NCBI GenBank assembly: GCA_937139405.1
Contig: CAKZPV010000001.1
Location: 62,001 to 126,000 of the forward strand
Length of the DNA: 64,000 nucleotides
Reading direction: 5' to 3'
Source of the DNA: an uncultured Nitrospirota bacterium
Lineage (GTDB): Bacteria > Nitrospirota > Nitrospiria > Nitrospirales > UBA8639
The notes under the pieces were generated by a model. The model worked only from the letters and a program-made list of their open reading frames with translations, was not told where the DNA came from and did no database searches. Below are positions 1 to 9,561 of the stretch, piece after piece; within the stretch, counting starts at the first letter, position 1; each line of letters begins with the position of its first letter. Both the position numbers and the translations under genes were made by a program.

Positions 1-2258
1 TCCAAAACGGCAGCTAACTGTGCTTCGGCTCGATACCGCGTTCGATAGGTAATCGAACTGTCTGCTACCTCCAGAAGCAAATTGAGCGCACCCGTGGCTT
101 CTGGAGTCCCGCGAGAAGCGAGATGCCGAATCAATTTGGATAGGTGTCGAACTCGTTCCAAACGCCGTCCCATTTCCAAAAAACGCCAAGCATAACTGCG
201 CGTCATATTTTCCATGACCATGCCGTTCACTGCCGCCAAATGTTGAATCATTCGACTGAGGAGCCGGATGGCATCATCGATGCTTTGTCCCTTAGTCCGC
301 GTCCATTCCTTTGGGATACTCGTCAGGTCGATTAAAATATTCCACGTGTCCTGTGACAAGCGATGCCGTACTAATTCCGCCGTTCGACGAACATTCTGCA
401 GGATAATCGCTAAGCCATCAGGAGAATCCGGATCAAATAAAATTGTACGTAGTTCAGCTTCAACCATATCTGCTCCGCCCTCGACCGCACGTTTGGCTCG
501 ACGCGGGGTGAGATGTTTTTGCATCACCAGCAACGAAACCAAGCGAGAGAGCGTTTCAGGTTCATCACTCGATCCAGCTTCCCCACTCGTGCGCAAGAAC
601 AGACTTCGCAAAAGACGGATCGCGCCTTCTGCTCGTTCAATATATCGCCCCAACCAAAACAAATTGTCTGCCGTTCGACTGGGAAGGTCACGTCCACCTC
701 GCCGAAGAAGAAGGGTCTGGTGTGGAGAGCCTAACACGGGTTGATGATCAAAAATCCCATCCCCTTTGACCCACGTGTCTTTGCTGAAATCGCCCGGCTC
801 ATGCCAATGAGCTCGAGGGTCCGATTGAACCGAAACTCGAGCCAGGCCACCAGGCATGACGGTATATCCATCTTTCGTAGCGGTCAGATAGAGTCGGAGC
901 GTCATGGGAACCGGTTTGAGACGATCGCTGGCTCCCCAAAACGGCGCAGTGGAAGGGGAGACAATTTCTCGCCCAACGTATTCATGGCCACGCCGAGTGA
1001 TCGCCCGGATCAGTTCTTGCTGATCCTGCTGTGTCAGGTCAGGCCCGAACGAAGAACGACGGCTGTGGCTCAAGTCTCGCTTCGGCGTGAGCACTCGACG
1101 AATCATCAGCTTCTGCATGTTCTCAAAGACATAGGCTCGTTCACTGTCCTGACCACACCACCAGGTGGCCACGCTAGGGATTTTGAGCCCTTCGCTAAAA
1201 AAGAATTGGCACAGCGTCGGTAAAAAACTGAGAAGCACTTCGCTATCGACGAGACCGCTTCCAAGGGCATTCCCTATTGTCACATGTCCTGCTCGAATGG
1301 ATTGCAATAAACCGGGAATTCCCAATGTGGATTCAGTCGACAATTCAAGTGGGTCACACAAATCCGAATAAATTCGTCGCAACACCAGATCAACAGGTTT
1401 GAGGCCATCGACGGTTTTTAAATACAGTCGATCATCACGAACAGTCATATCAGACCCTTCGACCACCGGATAACCCAGATATCGTGACAAATAAGCATGT
1501 TCAAAATACGCCATATTTTGTGGACCAGGCGACAGCACGACAGCTAATGGGTCATCCCGCTGAGAGAATTCTAAAAAATTTTGACTGAACGTTTGAAAAA
1601 ACGATGAGAGACGTTGTACGCGAGCGGCATCAAAGAGATCCGGTAGCGCCCTTGATGCGATGATACGATTTTCCAGAGCAAAGCCCGCACCACTGGGCGC
1701 CTCGGTGCGATCTCTGAGGACCCACCATTGCCCATCAGGAGCTCTGGCCACATCAAATGCCAGGAAATGTAAATATGTTCCCCCCTGGACTGGCACGTTG
1801 TGACAGGGCTGCAAAAACTGGGGATTTCCGAATACGACAGCCGGAGGTAAGGTCCCGTTTTTCAGCAACTGTTGAGGGCCATACAAATCACTCAAAATAT
1901 GATTGAGTAACCGTGCCCGTTGAATCAGCCCGGCTTCTAACTGTTGCCATTCTTCCTGACCAATCACCAACGGAAACAGGTCTAGTTGCCATGGTCGATC
2001 CGATTGTTGACCATCCTGACCAGCCAGATAGGTTACGCCGTCACCTTTCAACATTCGATCGGCAGTCTCTTGAGCCAACCGCCGTTCGTTCGCATTTAAA
2101 GTTGAAAACCCTTTCAGAAAATCCTGCCAATGAGTTCGAACCGATCCATCTTGATCGACGAGCTCATCAAATGTGTCCGTCTGCGGCGGATACTGTAAGG
2201 GAGGAGACGAAAAAGAACCGGGAGTTTCAGGAGACAAGGAATTCATCTTAGTATCCAT
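1..2258 (-). CDS. Fused circularly permuted ATP-grasp / alpha-E protein (C-terminus beyond window)
   Basis: My reverse-strand translation is open from the ATG at 2258 to base 1 (about 752 residues), so the 3' end is missing. The first roughly 470 residues match the circularly permuted ATP-grasp family (DUF404/DUF407): DLYGPQQLL, DRTEAPSGAGFALENR and SKDTWV are family signatures. From about residue 525 an alpha-E (DUF403) domain begins with NLFWLGRYIERAE and reaches TYRTRYRAEAQLAAVL at the edge. Such ATP-grasp enzymes are proposed amide-bond ligases acting with alpha-E helical proteins and transglutaminases; the substrate is unknown. It lies 77 nt after the transglutaminase/DUF2126 gene on the same strand, probably in one operon. 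The start is uncertain: ATGs at 2258 and 2246 are in frame and neither has a clear ribosome site. Confidence 0.85.
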   Translation of the reverse strand, partial: MDTKMNSLSPETPGSFSSPPLQYPPQTDTFDELVDQDGSVRTHWQDFLKGFSTLNANERRLAQETADRMLKGDGVTYLAGQDGQQSDRPWQLDLFPLVIGQEEWQQLEAGLIQRARLLNHILSDLYGPQQLLKNGTLPPAVVFGNPQFLQPCHNVPVQGGTYLHFLAFDVARAPDGQWWVLRDRTEAPSGAGFALENRIIASRALPDLFDAARVQRLSSFFQTFSQNFLEFSQRDDPLAVVLSPGPQNMAYFEHAYLSRYLGYPVVEGSDMTVRDDRLYLKTVDGLKPVDLVLRRIYSDLCDPLELSTESTLGIPGLLQSIRAGHVTIGNALGSGLVDSEVLLSFLPTLCQFFFSEGLKIPSVATWWCGQDSERAYVFENMQKLMIRRVLTPKRDLSHSRRSSFGPDLTQQDQQELIRAITRRGHEYVGREIVSPSTAPFWGASDRLKPVPMTLRLYLTATKDGYTVMPGGLARVSVQSDPRAHWHEPGDFSKDTWVKGDGIFDHQPVLGSPHQTLLLRRGGRDLPSRTADNLFWLGRYIERAEGAIRLLRSLFLRTSGEAGSSDEPETLSRLVSLLVMQKHLTPRRAKRAVEGGADMVEAELRTILFDPDSPDGLAIILQNVRRTAELVRHRLSQDTWNILIDLTSIPKEWTRTKGQSIDDAIRLLSRMIQHLAAVNGMVMENMTRSYAWRFLEMGRRLERVRHLSKLIRHLASRGTPEATGALNLLLEVADSSITYRTRYRAEAQLAAVL

Positions 2259-2335
2259 CTATCTAATACTGTCTATAGGTAAGGGGCTAACGTCACATTA
2301 TGCTGAAGACAGGGAACACAGAGAATGTACAGAAA

Positions 2336-5300
2336 TTATACTGGCCATCGGAGATCAAGGGTATAAGGAAATTCTGGACGAGAGGCATCGGCTGGTTCAA
2401 TATATGGCCCGGCGGTGTGACCAAACGGCGTAAATCGTGCCAGCCGACGGCTTTCTGCTTCATACGCATTGACGGGAAATTGTTCGAAATTCCGTCCACC
2501 GTGATGCGCGACATGGTAGGTGCACCCGGCCACCGCTCGTTCTGTCCATCGATCGAAGATATCGAAGGTGAGGGGGGCGTCTACCCCAATATGAGGATGT
2601 AAGCTATTGTGAGGCTGCCAGGCGCGATACCGTACCCCTCCAACGGCTTCCCCTTGACGTCCTGTAGGAATCAGCGGCACACGTTTTCCATTGCAGGCTA
2701 CCATATACCGAGAGTCGGTCAAGCCGGAAAGCTTGATCTGTAGCCGCTCCACCGAGGAATCGACGTAACGTACCGTTCCTCCAGGGGCTCCTTCCTCTCC
2801 CATCACATGCCAGGGTTCAAGTGCCTGCCGCACTTCCATCACCAGACTGTTATGGGTGATGGAGCCAAAGAGCGGAAAACGAAACTCCAGATGGGGGGCA
2901 AACCATTCTTTGTGAATCGCATAGCCGCTTTGGTTCATGTCTTGGATGACCTCGTGAAGATCCTGTTCCAAAAAATGAGGCAACATGAATCGATCATGGA
3001 GTTGCGTGCCCCACCGAACCAAAGTGCCGGAATCGGGTGTCTTCCAGAACCGTGCGATAAAGGCGAGAAGCAGCACTTGCTGGGCTAAACTCATTCGTTC
3101 ATGCGGCGGCATTTCAAAGGCTCGGAACTCGACCAGCCCGAGCCGACCGGTTGGCCCATCAGGGGAATAGAGCTTATCAATACAAATTTCCGTGCGGTGG
3201 GTGTTGCCACTGACATCGATCAGTAAATTTCGAAAGATGCGATCCACTAGCCAAGGAGGTGGAGGATTATCCGCATTGGGGGCAGGAACTTGAGAAAATC
3301 CTAGCTCTAACTCATACAGAGAATCATGTCGAGCTTCGTCGATGCGCGGGGCCTGACTCGTCGGGCCAATAAAGAGACCCGAAAACACATAGGAAAGGGA
3401 CGGGTGCCGTTGCCAATACGCGACTAAGCTCCGCAATAAATCGGGCCGACGTAGAAAAGGACTGTCAGCAGGAGTTTTCCCTCCTACGACCATATGGTTT
3501 CCGCCACCAGTTCCAGTGTGGCGTCCATCCAACATGAATTTCTCTGTTCCCAGACGGCAGGCTCGGGCTTCTTCGTAGATCCCGGTGGTGATGGACACCA
3601 TATCCGTCCAATTTGAAGCAGGATGAATATTCACTTCCAACACACCAGGGTCTGGAGTAATTTTCAAAACATTGATGCGCGGATCATATGGAGGGGTATA
3701 CCCCTCCATATGAATCGGCTGGTTTAATTCGGCTGCTGTGTCTTGGATCGCGGCGACCAGATCGAGGTAATCTTCTACTGATTCGACTGGAGGCATAAAT
3801 ACCCAGAGGTGCCCATTTCTGGATTCTACAGCTAAGGCAGCACGCACAGCTTGCTTCGTACCGGAACCCGTGACCTGGCCATGGATACGTTGCGACTGAT
3901 CGCCTTGATGGTCTTGGCCGGCCTGTCTTCGAAGAAATGGCTGGCGGCTCGGATCAGGATCTGGCAGCGGCCCACGTGCCTCAAATGGATCGGTTGGAAT
4001 AATGTAGGGATAGTCGCCGGGTGCTAAGACAGGCAAGGATGGCAAGGGTAATCGAAAGCCAACAGGAGAATCACCGGGAACCAGGAATAAGTGTTTGGTT
4101 CGAGTCGACCAAGGTTCGCTCATCCATCGACGTTGACCATCACGAGCATTCCATCGCTGCAAAGGCAGCACATAGCCTGCGGGCGTTCCCAGCCCCTTCT
4201 CAAAGGCGTTGGCTAACCTCGCCCGGGCCATCGGATCATCGAGATTATTCGTAGCGGGGTCGAGTTGTTCAGGCAGTTTGCGTTCCTGCCCAATAAAATG
4301 CCAGGGATCTTCGTAGACTCGGTAAATAGTCTCATTTCCCACATCCATGCGCCGCGAAATTCCTTCAATAAACTGTTGCGCATTCTCGTGAGTCGCTTTG
4401 ACTGTCGGGACATCTTCGGGAATGAGATGATCATGTTGCCAAATGGGTTGTCCAACTTCCCGCCAATAAATGCCAAAGGCCCATCGTGGTAATTGTTCAC
4501 CCGGATACCATTTGCCTTGCCCAAAATGCAGGAGTGCCCCAGGGGCAAACCGATCACGTAAGCGCTTGATCAGTTTGGCTGCCAACTGTTGTTTGGTCGG
4601 GCCCACTGCTTCGGTATTCCATTCAGGAGAATCTGGATGGTCGATAGAGATAAATGTGGGCTCTCCGCCGATGGTGACTCGAACATCGTGTGCCGTCAGT
4701 TCCGTATCCAATCGCTGTCCGAATTGATCAATGGACTGCCATTGTTCTTCGGTATAGGGCTTCGTCACGCGGGGTGTTTCCAAGATTCGCGTGACCGACA
4801 TCGCGTGGGAAAACTCGGTTTCACATATATTCATGGCCCCGCTAATGGGTGCGGCCGTCAACGGATGCGGTGTGCACGCCAAAGGAATATGTCCCTCTCC
4901 AGCTAGCAACCCGGACGTGGGATCAAACCCAACCCATCCGGCTCCAGGGAGGTAGGCTTCCACCCATGCATGCAAGTCAGTGAAGTCTCGATCAGTGCCC
5001 GAAGGTCCATCCAATGATTTGACGTCGGCTACTAGTTGAATCAAATATCCAGAGACAAAACGACTGGCAATGCCTAAATGCCGAAAGATTTGCACAAGCA
5101 ACCAACCCGTATCCCGACATGATCCGCGCCCAAGTTCCAGCGTTTCTTCCGGAGTGTGCACACCCGGTTCCATACGAACCACATACTCAATTTGCCGTTG
5201 CAACTGACCATTCAGATCCATCAAAAACGGTATAGTCGGATCATGCTGTGGTGCTTTGAAATTATCGAGCCACGTTTGTAGGCGAGGTCCTGCTGGCTCA

Positions 5301-5659
5301 AAATCTAAATAGGGGAGAAGGTCTTGTTTGACCACGGGGTCATACTCAAAGGGGAGGGTTTCAGCCTTCGGTTCTAAGAAAAAATCGAAGGGATTGTAGA
5401 TGACCATGTCAGCCACTAAGTCTATTTCCACATGAAAATCTGTGACTTTTTCTGGAAAGACGATTCGTGCCAAATAATTACTATGCGGATCTTGTTGCCA
5501 ATTCAAGAAGTACCCTTTGGGTTCAATCTTGAGGGCATAGCTCAAGATCGGTGTACGACTATGTGGAGCCGGGCGAAGGCGAATAACATGGGGCCCCATT
5601 TGCACAAGACGATCGTATCGATAATGGGTTTGATGATTCAGTGCGACATGAAGAGCCAT
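2336..5659 (-). CDS. Transglutaminase-like / DUF2126 putative amidoligase protein
   Basis: 1107 residues. The N-terminal part is a bacterial transglutaminase-like domain with the Cys-His-Asp triad: Cys in GRGSCRDTGW (about residue 180), His in DLHAWVEAY (about 229), Asp in GFDPTSG (about 245). From about residue 300 to the end is the DUF2126 domain (Pfam PF09899, putative amidoligase), beginning VRVTIGGEPTFISID. The length fits the known two-domain family. No signal peptide is visible, so it is probably cytoplasmic. In other genomes this family occurs with ATP-grasp/alpha-E genes, as here on both sides. It may trim or transfer a peptide made by the ligases; that role is inference. The ATG start has only a weak ribosome site. 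Confidence 0.9.
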   Translation of the reverse strand: MALHVALNHQTHYRYDRLVQMGPHVIRLRPAPHSRTPILSYALKIEPKGYFLNWQQDPHSNYLARIVFPEKVTDFHVEIDLVADMVIYNPFDFFLEPKAETLPFEYDPVVKQDLLPYLDFEPAGPRLQTWLDNFKAPQHDPTIPFLMDLNGQLQRQIEYVVRMEPGVHTPEETLELGRGSCRDTGWLLVQIFRHLGIASRFVSGYLIQLVADVKSLDGPSGTDRDFTDLHAWVEAYLPGAGWVGFDPTSGLLAGEGHIPLACTPHPLTAAPISGAMNICETEFSHAMSVTRILETPRVTKPYTEEQWQSIDQFGQRLDTELTAHDVRVTIGGEPTFISIDHPDSPEWNTEAVGPTKQQLAAKLIKRLRDRFAPGALLHFGQGKWYPGEQLPRWAFGIYWREVGQPIWQHDHLIPEDVPTVKATHENAQQFIEGISRRMDVGNETIYRVYEDPWHFIGQERKLPEQLDPATNNLDDPMARARLANAFEKGLGTPAGYVLPLQRWNARDGQRRWMSEPWSTRTKHLFLVPGDSPVGFRLPLPSLPVLAPGDYPYIIPTDPFEARGPLPDPDPSRQPFLRRQAGQDHQGDQSQRIHGQVTGSGTKQAVRAALAVESRNGHLWVFMPPVESVEDYLDLVAAIQDTAAELNQPIHMEGYTPPYDPRINVLKITPDPGVLEVNIHPASNWTDMVSITTGIYEEARACRLGTEKFMLDGRHTGTGGGNHMVVGGKTPADSPFLRRPDLLRSLVAYWQRHPSLSYVFSGLFIGPTSQAPRIDEARHDSLYELELGFSQVPAPNADNPPPPWLVDRIFRNLLIDVSGNTHRTEICIDKLYSPDGPTGRLGLVEFRAFEMPPHERMSLAQQVLLLAFIARFWKTPDSGTLVRWGTQLHDRFMLPHFLEQDLHEVIQDMNQSGYAIHKEWFAPHLEFRFPLFGSITHNSLVMEVRQALEPWHVMGEEGAPGGTVRYVDSSVERLQIKLSGLTDSRYMVACNGKRVPLIPTGRQGEAVGGVRYRAWQPHNSLHPHIGVDAPLTFDIFDRWTERAVAGCTYHVAHHGGRNFEQFPVNAYEAESRRLARFTPFGHTAGPYIEPADASRPEFPYTLDLRWPV

Positions 5660-5831
5660 AACACTACACCGCTACTCACTGTTGAAAAAGAAAAAAGACA
5701 AGGAACCGAGAATTCAGAGAAAAAGAATGCTCATTATAGCATTGCGTCAGGGCAGTCACTACAAAGAATATCTGTCACTCAGAAGCGAGCGACTAAGGCA
5801 GGACTTGTACCTTCTGGGGCATTCTAGACTG

Positions 5832-5862
5832 TTGTCATTGGTTTATCGGAGTATGCTATATT
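5832..5862 (+). promoter_or_regulatory. Possible promoter for ATP-grasp/alpha-E pair
   Basis: TTGTCA at 5832-5837 and an extended -10-like TGCTATATT (TATATT at 5857-5862) are separated by 19 nt, about 60 nt before the GTG start at 5922. The spacing is longer than ideal. It lies in the 262-nt divergent intergenic region, where a promoter must exist for each direction. Confidence 0.3.
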
Positions 5863-5921
5863 TTCCACCTTGTGCCGTTTCCCTCAATCTCCAACCTGTC
5901 TCCTACTCTAAGGATTGACCC

Positions 5922-7379
5922 GTGAAATCGCTGTTTGATCGGTACCAAATGAAGTCAGGATTCGATGAAATTTTCGAATCCTCCGGGGTGCCACGTCGAC
6001 ATTATCGTCGTCTCGTCGAAAGGTTGGGGAATTTCCCTCTGAAGGACTTGGACTTAAAACGAAAACAAGCCGATCAAGCCTTTTTGCGGCAAGGCATTAC
6101 CTTCACCGTGTATGGCGATCCGCAACAAACGGAAAAAATTTTCCCATTCGATCTCTTACCTCGAATCATTCCCAATACCGAATGGCACATCATTGAAGCT
6201 GGAATTAAACAGCGAGTCCGGGCTCTCAACATGTTTCTGGCCGACTTATACGGAGATCAACGAATTCTTAACGATCAGGTGGTCCCTCGAGAACTCATTG
6301 AAAGCTCCGAGCATTTCCAAAAAGACTTAGTCGGATTCTGTCCTCCCAAGGGTGTGTACATTCATGTGTCCGGCATTGATTTGGTGCGAAATCATGAGGG
6401 ACAGTATTACGTACTCGAAGACAATCTTCGAACGCCCTCCGGCATTTCATATGTTCTTGAAAACCGCTTGGTTATGAAACAGTTATTTCCTAACTTATTT
6501 GCGGACATGCAAGTTCGCCCCGTTGATCAATACCCTGCAGAACTTTTGGAAAATCTGAAAGGCCTTGCCCCAACGGGAAAGGACAATCCTACGGTTGTCC
6601 TCCTCACCCCAGGAGTCTTTAACTCCGCCTATTTTGAGCATAGCTTTTTGTCTTTGCAAATGGGCATCCAAATGGTCGAAGGGCGTGACTTGGTCGTTGA
6701 GTCGGACAAGGTATACATGAAAACCACGCAAGGGTTGGAACAAATCGATGTCATTTACCGTCGTGTCGATGACGCCTTTCTCGACCCGGAAATTTTCCGA
6801 AAAGATTCAGTGCTTGGGGTTCCCGGTCTGGTCCGCGCCTATCGGGCCGGCAATGTGGCCTTGGCCAACGGCATTGGAAACGGCATCGCTGATGATAAAG
6901 CCGTCTATACCTTCGTACCAAAGATGATCGAGTATTATTTAAGTGAGCAACCCATACTTCAGAATGTGCCCACTTATATGTGTGGGATTCCCGAAGACCA
7001 GCAGTATGTGTTGGAACACCTCGGAGAATTGGTGGTCAAAGCCGTGGCCGAGTCCGGGGGATATGGGATGTTGATGGGTCCCAGTTCGACCAAAGCGCAG
7101 CAGGATGAATTCCGAAAGAAAATCCTGGCCAATCCTCGCAGTTATATCGCCCAACCTGTCGTGACCCTCTCCCATCATCCCTGTGTGATCGATGGGAAAG
7201 AGCGCATCAATTTGATGGGACGCCATGTTGACCTTCGTCCCTTCGTCCTGTGGGGGAAAGACATTACCCTTTCATTAGGCGGGCTGACTCGCGTCGCCTT
7301 AAAGGAGGGGTCTTTAGTGGTCAATTCTTCTCAAGGCGGTGGAAGCAAAGATACGTGGGTGCTCTATGGTGATGAATAA
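5922..7379 (+). CDS. Circularly permuted ATP-grasp protein (stand-alone)
   Basis: 485 residues, normal for the stand-alone DUF404/DUF407 type. The start is GTG with TAAGGA 7 nt upstream. Signatures are DLYGDQRIL, VLEDNLRTPSGISYVLENR and GGGSKDTWVL at the C-terminus. The acidic/amide residues of LEDN are the type expected to bind Mg-ATP in ATP-grasp folds; the fused paralogue at 1-2258 has RDRT at this place, so the two ligases are not interchangeable copies. It probably forms amide bonds using ATP in the cytoplasm; the substrate is unknown. The alpha-E gene follows after 3 nt, so the two are surely co-transcribed. Confidence 0.9.
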   Translation: MKSLFDRYQMKSGFDEIFESSGVPRRHYRRLVERLGNFPLKDLDLKRKQADQAFLRQGITFTVYGDPQQTEKIFPFDLLPRIIPNTEWHIIEAGIKQRVRALNMFLADLYGDQRILNDQVVPRELIESSEHFQKDLVGFCPPKGVYIHVSGIDLVRNHEGQYYVLEDNLRTPSGISYVLENRLVMKQLFPNLFADMQVRPVDQYPAELLENLKGLAPTGKDNPTVVLLTPGVFNSAYFEHSFLSLQMGIQMVEGRDLVVESDKVYMKTTQGLEQIDVIYRRVDDAFLDPEIFRKDSVLGVPGLVRAYRAGNVALANGIGNGIADDKAVYTFVPKMIEYYLSEQPILQNVPTYMCGIPEDQQYVLEHLGELVVKAVAESGGYGMLMGPSSTKAQQDEFRKKILANPRSYIAQPVVTLSHHPCVIDGKERINLMGRHVDLRPFVLWGKDITLSLGGLTRVALKEGSLVVNSSQGGGSKDTWVLYGDE

Positions 7380-7382
7380 ATC

Positions 7383-8396
7383 ATGTTAAGTCGAACTGCA
7401 GAATCATTTTTTTGGATCGGTCGCTATATCGAGCGAGCTGAATATACTGCGAGATTTGTGAATGTGCATTATCATTTATTGACAGAGATTGCGACCGGTG
7501 AGGATCAGGCAGATATTTGGACCCGCTATCTTGAAGACACGGGCGAACTTGAGGATTATCAAAGACTGTATGGAGATGTGCTTACGAAGTCGGTGATGGA
7601 GTTTGTCACGCTCTCACGTGATAACCCTGACTCGCTCACTAACCTCATTGCCGCTGCACGCAACAACGCCAGAGGTATCCAAGATCAATTATCCAGCGAA
7701 GTCTGGCATTTCATGAATGACTTTTATTTCAGCTTAAAAGGCAAAACGGAATCCGATCTGTGGGCGGAAACCCATGATCTGCTCAGGCACGTACGGAACA
7801 CCTGCTATACCTTAGATGGGGTTATGGGTGGTACTATGGTGCGTGACGAGGGCTGGAATTTTTATCGGTTGGGGAAAAATATTGAACGGGGAGGGCGAAC
7901 GGCCCGCTTACTCGATATCCCAGTTCTTAGTGAGCCCACCACCGAGCCCAGGAGAATTTCGGAATATCATCAATGCCTGGCAGCCTTAAAATCCGCGAGT
8001 GCTTTTGAAGCCTATCGGAAATTTTATTCCGCACAGTTGGTCCCCAAAAAAATTGTGCGGTTTCTCCTCTTTCACAATAGATTTCCTCGCTCAGTTCGTT
8101 TTGCCACGACGCAAACAAGTGAACTCATCGAGCTCATCGCCGGTCACACGCGACGATCGGAAACTCGGCAGGCCATTCGATTGGCAGGTGCCTTAGCCGC
8201 CGATTTAGAATTCGGGAGTCTGGAAGAAGTGTATTCTACGGGTCTGTCAGAATTCCTTGCCCAGGTCTTAGAACAATTCGATCAAATTTCTAACATGGTC
8301 GCTCAAGCATTCTTCAGAACTTCTGGATACTCTGAGACATCGTTGCCTCCAGAACCCCATCTTAAATCACAGCTATCACAGACTCAACAACACTAG
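7383..8396 (+). CDS. Alpha-E domain protein (stand-alone)
   Basis: 337 residues, all alpha-helical in character, of the alpha-E (DUF403) family. It opens with LSRTAESFFWIGRYIERAEYTARF, closely matching the alpha-E part of the fused protein at the window start, and carries the family motif NFYRLGKNIERGGRTARLLD near residue 160. Members accompany circularly permuted ATP-grasp enzymes; no catalytic activity has been shown, and a scaffold or substrate-carrier role is inference. It directly follows the ATP-grasp gene and is the last gene of this unit. The next gene, a protease, converges on it. Confidence 0.88.
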   Translation: MLSRTAESFFWIGRYIERAEYTARFVNVHYHLLTEIATGEDQADIWTRYLEDTGELEDYQRLYGDVLTKSVMEFVTLSRDNPDSLTNLIAAARNNARGIQDQLSSEVWHFMNDFYFSLKGKTESDLWAETHDLLRHVRNTCYTLDGVMGGTMVRDEGWNFYRLGKNIERGGRTARLLDIPVLSEPTTEPRRISEYHQCLAALKSASAFEAYRKFYSAQLVPKKIVRFLLFHNRFPRSVRFATTQTSELIELIAGHTRRSETRQAIRLAGALAADLEFGSLEEVYSTGLSEFLAQVLEQFDQISNMVAQAFFRTSGYSETSLPPEPHLKSQLSQTQQH

Positions 8397-8687
8397 CCCT
8401 CTTTTTTCTTGTTCGTTGCATATCAGACAAGCCGTGCATGCTGACTCGGTCATCTCTCCGACGATTTTTGTTGCCCCTCATGTTCACCAACGTGTCGTTC
8501 TCACTCAGCAGGTCCGTCTTCTTCCGTCATGTTCACGTGAGGTTGTCTCCCGTCCAGGGCACAGTGTCTGCCATTTCACAGACTGTGCAGGAGCACCTTC
8601 CTTCCTAATATTTTATAGAACATGTTTGGCGACTGTGCGTCACACCTTCTGCTTCCCCCATCTTTAGTGTTCAGTATGCCGGTCGGG

Positions 8688-9561
8688 TCATTCGGCCCCA
8701 AACAATTCAAGGACAAGTGCGGCTGGGGTGATTACCGCCAACTTGCCTCCTGTATTATCACCTGTTGTGCCATGTACAACGCCAACCCACCTCAGGTCAC
8801 GGTTGCGTTTGATCGCATTCTTTGCAATATAGACACCGGGCAGCTCAAGGACTGGGGCCCCGCTAAATCCCCCAATACTTGGATTATCTAACAAGAAAAA
8901 GACTTGGGATTGTTGTATATCCAGACGAGGAAGGGTTAACAGCCCGCTCACCGTTTTCGATTGTTGGGAAATTGGCGAAAAATTGCCTTCGGTCCCAAGC
9001 CCGAGTGGAAAGCCAACGATGGTGACGGGCTGGAGACGATTCGGTGCCTTGCGTTTGGATTCAAGAACTTCCGCTGACAGAAAGTGAATGCGGAGCGTGG
9101 AAATGACCTCGGCATTCGGGTCGAGCTGAAGGGCCGCAAGGTCAGCTGTCGGGTGCACGATCCAATTTAGTTGATCGTTTCCACTCACTAATTGGGTGAT
9201 GGGAATAACTTGTGGTCGGTCCCCTGCAACTTTCATGATAATCTCAGAATCCAGCAATGTGTCCTTGGCAACATGTGCTGCGGTCACTAGATACAGGTCT
9301 TCACCCTTGACGACAAGGGTCCCTGTTCCTTCTTTTTTCAGCAGTTTTGGTTGGATCTGATTCGTCCCCGGCTTCCTGAGTAGGACTTCGTAGGTTTCCC
9401 CTTGTACGACCATTGATTCAATGAACTGCGTATGAATCATCACCACTGCAGAAGAGACCGTCTCAAGGTCAATGACGGGAGCGGGTAATTCTTCAGCCCA
9501 GGCTGTAAGACGACCCAATAGCATTGGGATAAGAAAAAGGAAGAGCAAAATTTTACGCATG
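8688..9561 (-). CDS. Exported trypsin-like serine protease
   Basis: I place the start at the ATG at 9561, preceded by GAGGGA about 7 nt upstream, giving 290 residues; the frame extends upstream but without a ribosome site. Residues 1-21 form a signal peptide ending TAWAEE. The chymotrypsin-fold triad is visible: His in TAAHVA (about 95), Asp in HPTADLAAL (about 140), Ser in GGFSGAPV (about 233). No PDZ domain follows, unlike DegP/HtrA proteins. It probably acts in the periplasm or at the surface; substrates are unknown. It is monocistronic and convergent with the alpha-E gene, so a link to the ATP-grasp cluster is only positional. Confidence 0.8.

Noticed and set aside
1-2258. Inactive ATP-grasp because LEDN is replaced by LRDR
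   Set aside because: The DRTEAPSGAGFALENR form appears, from memory, to be normal for fused family members, so a loss of activity cannot be claimed.
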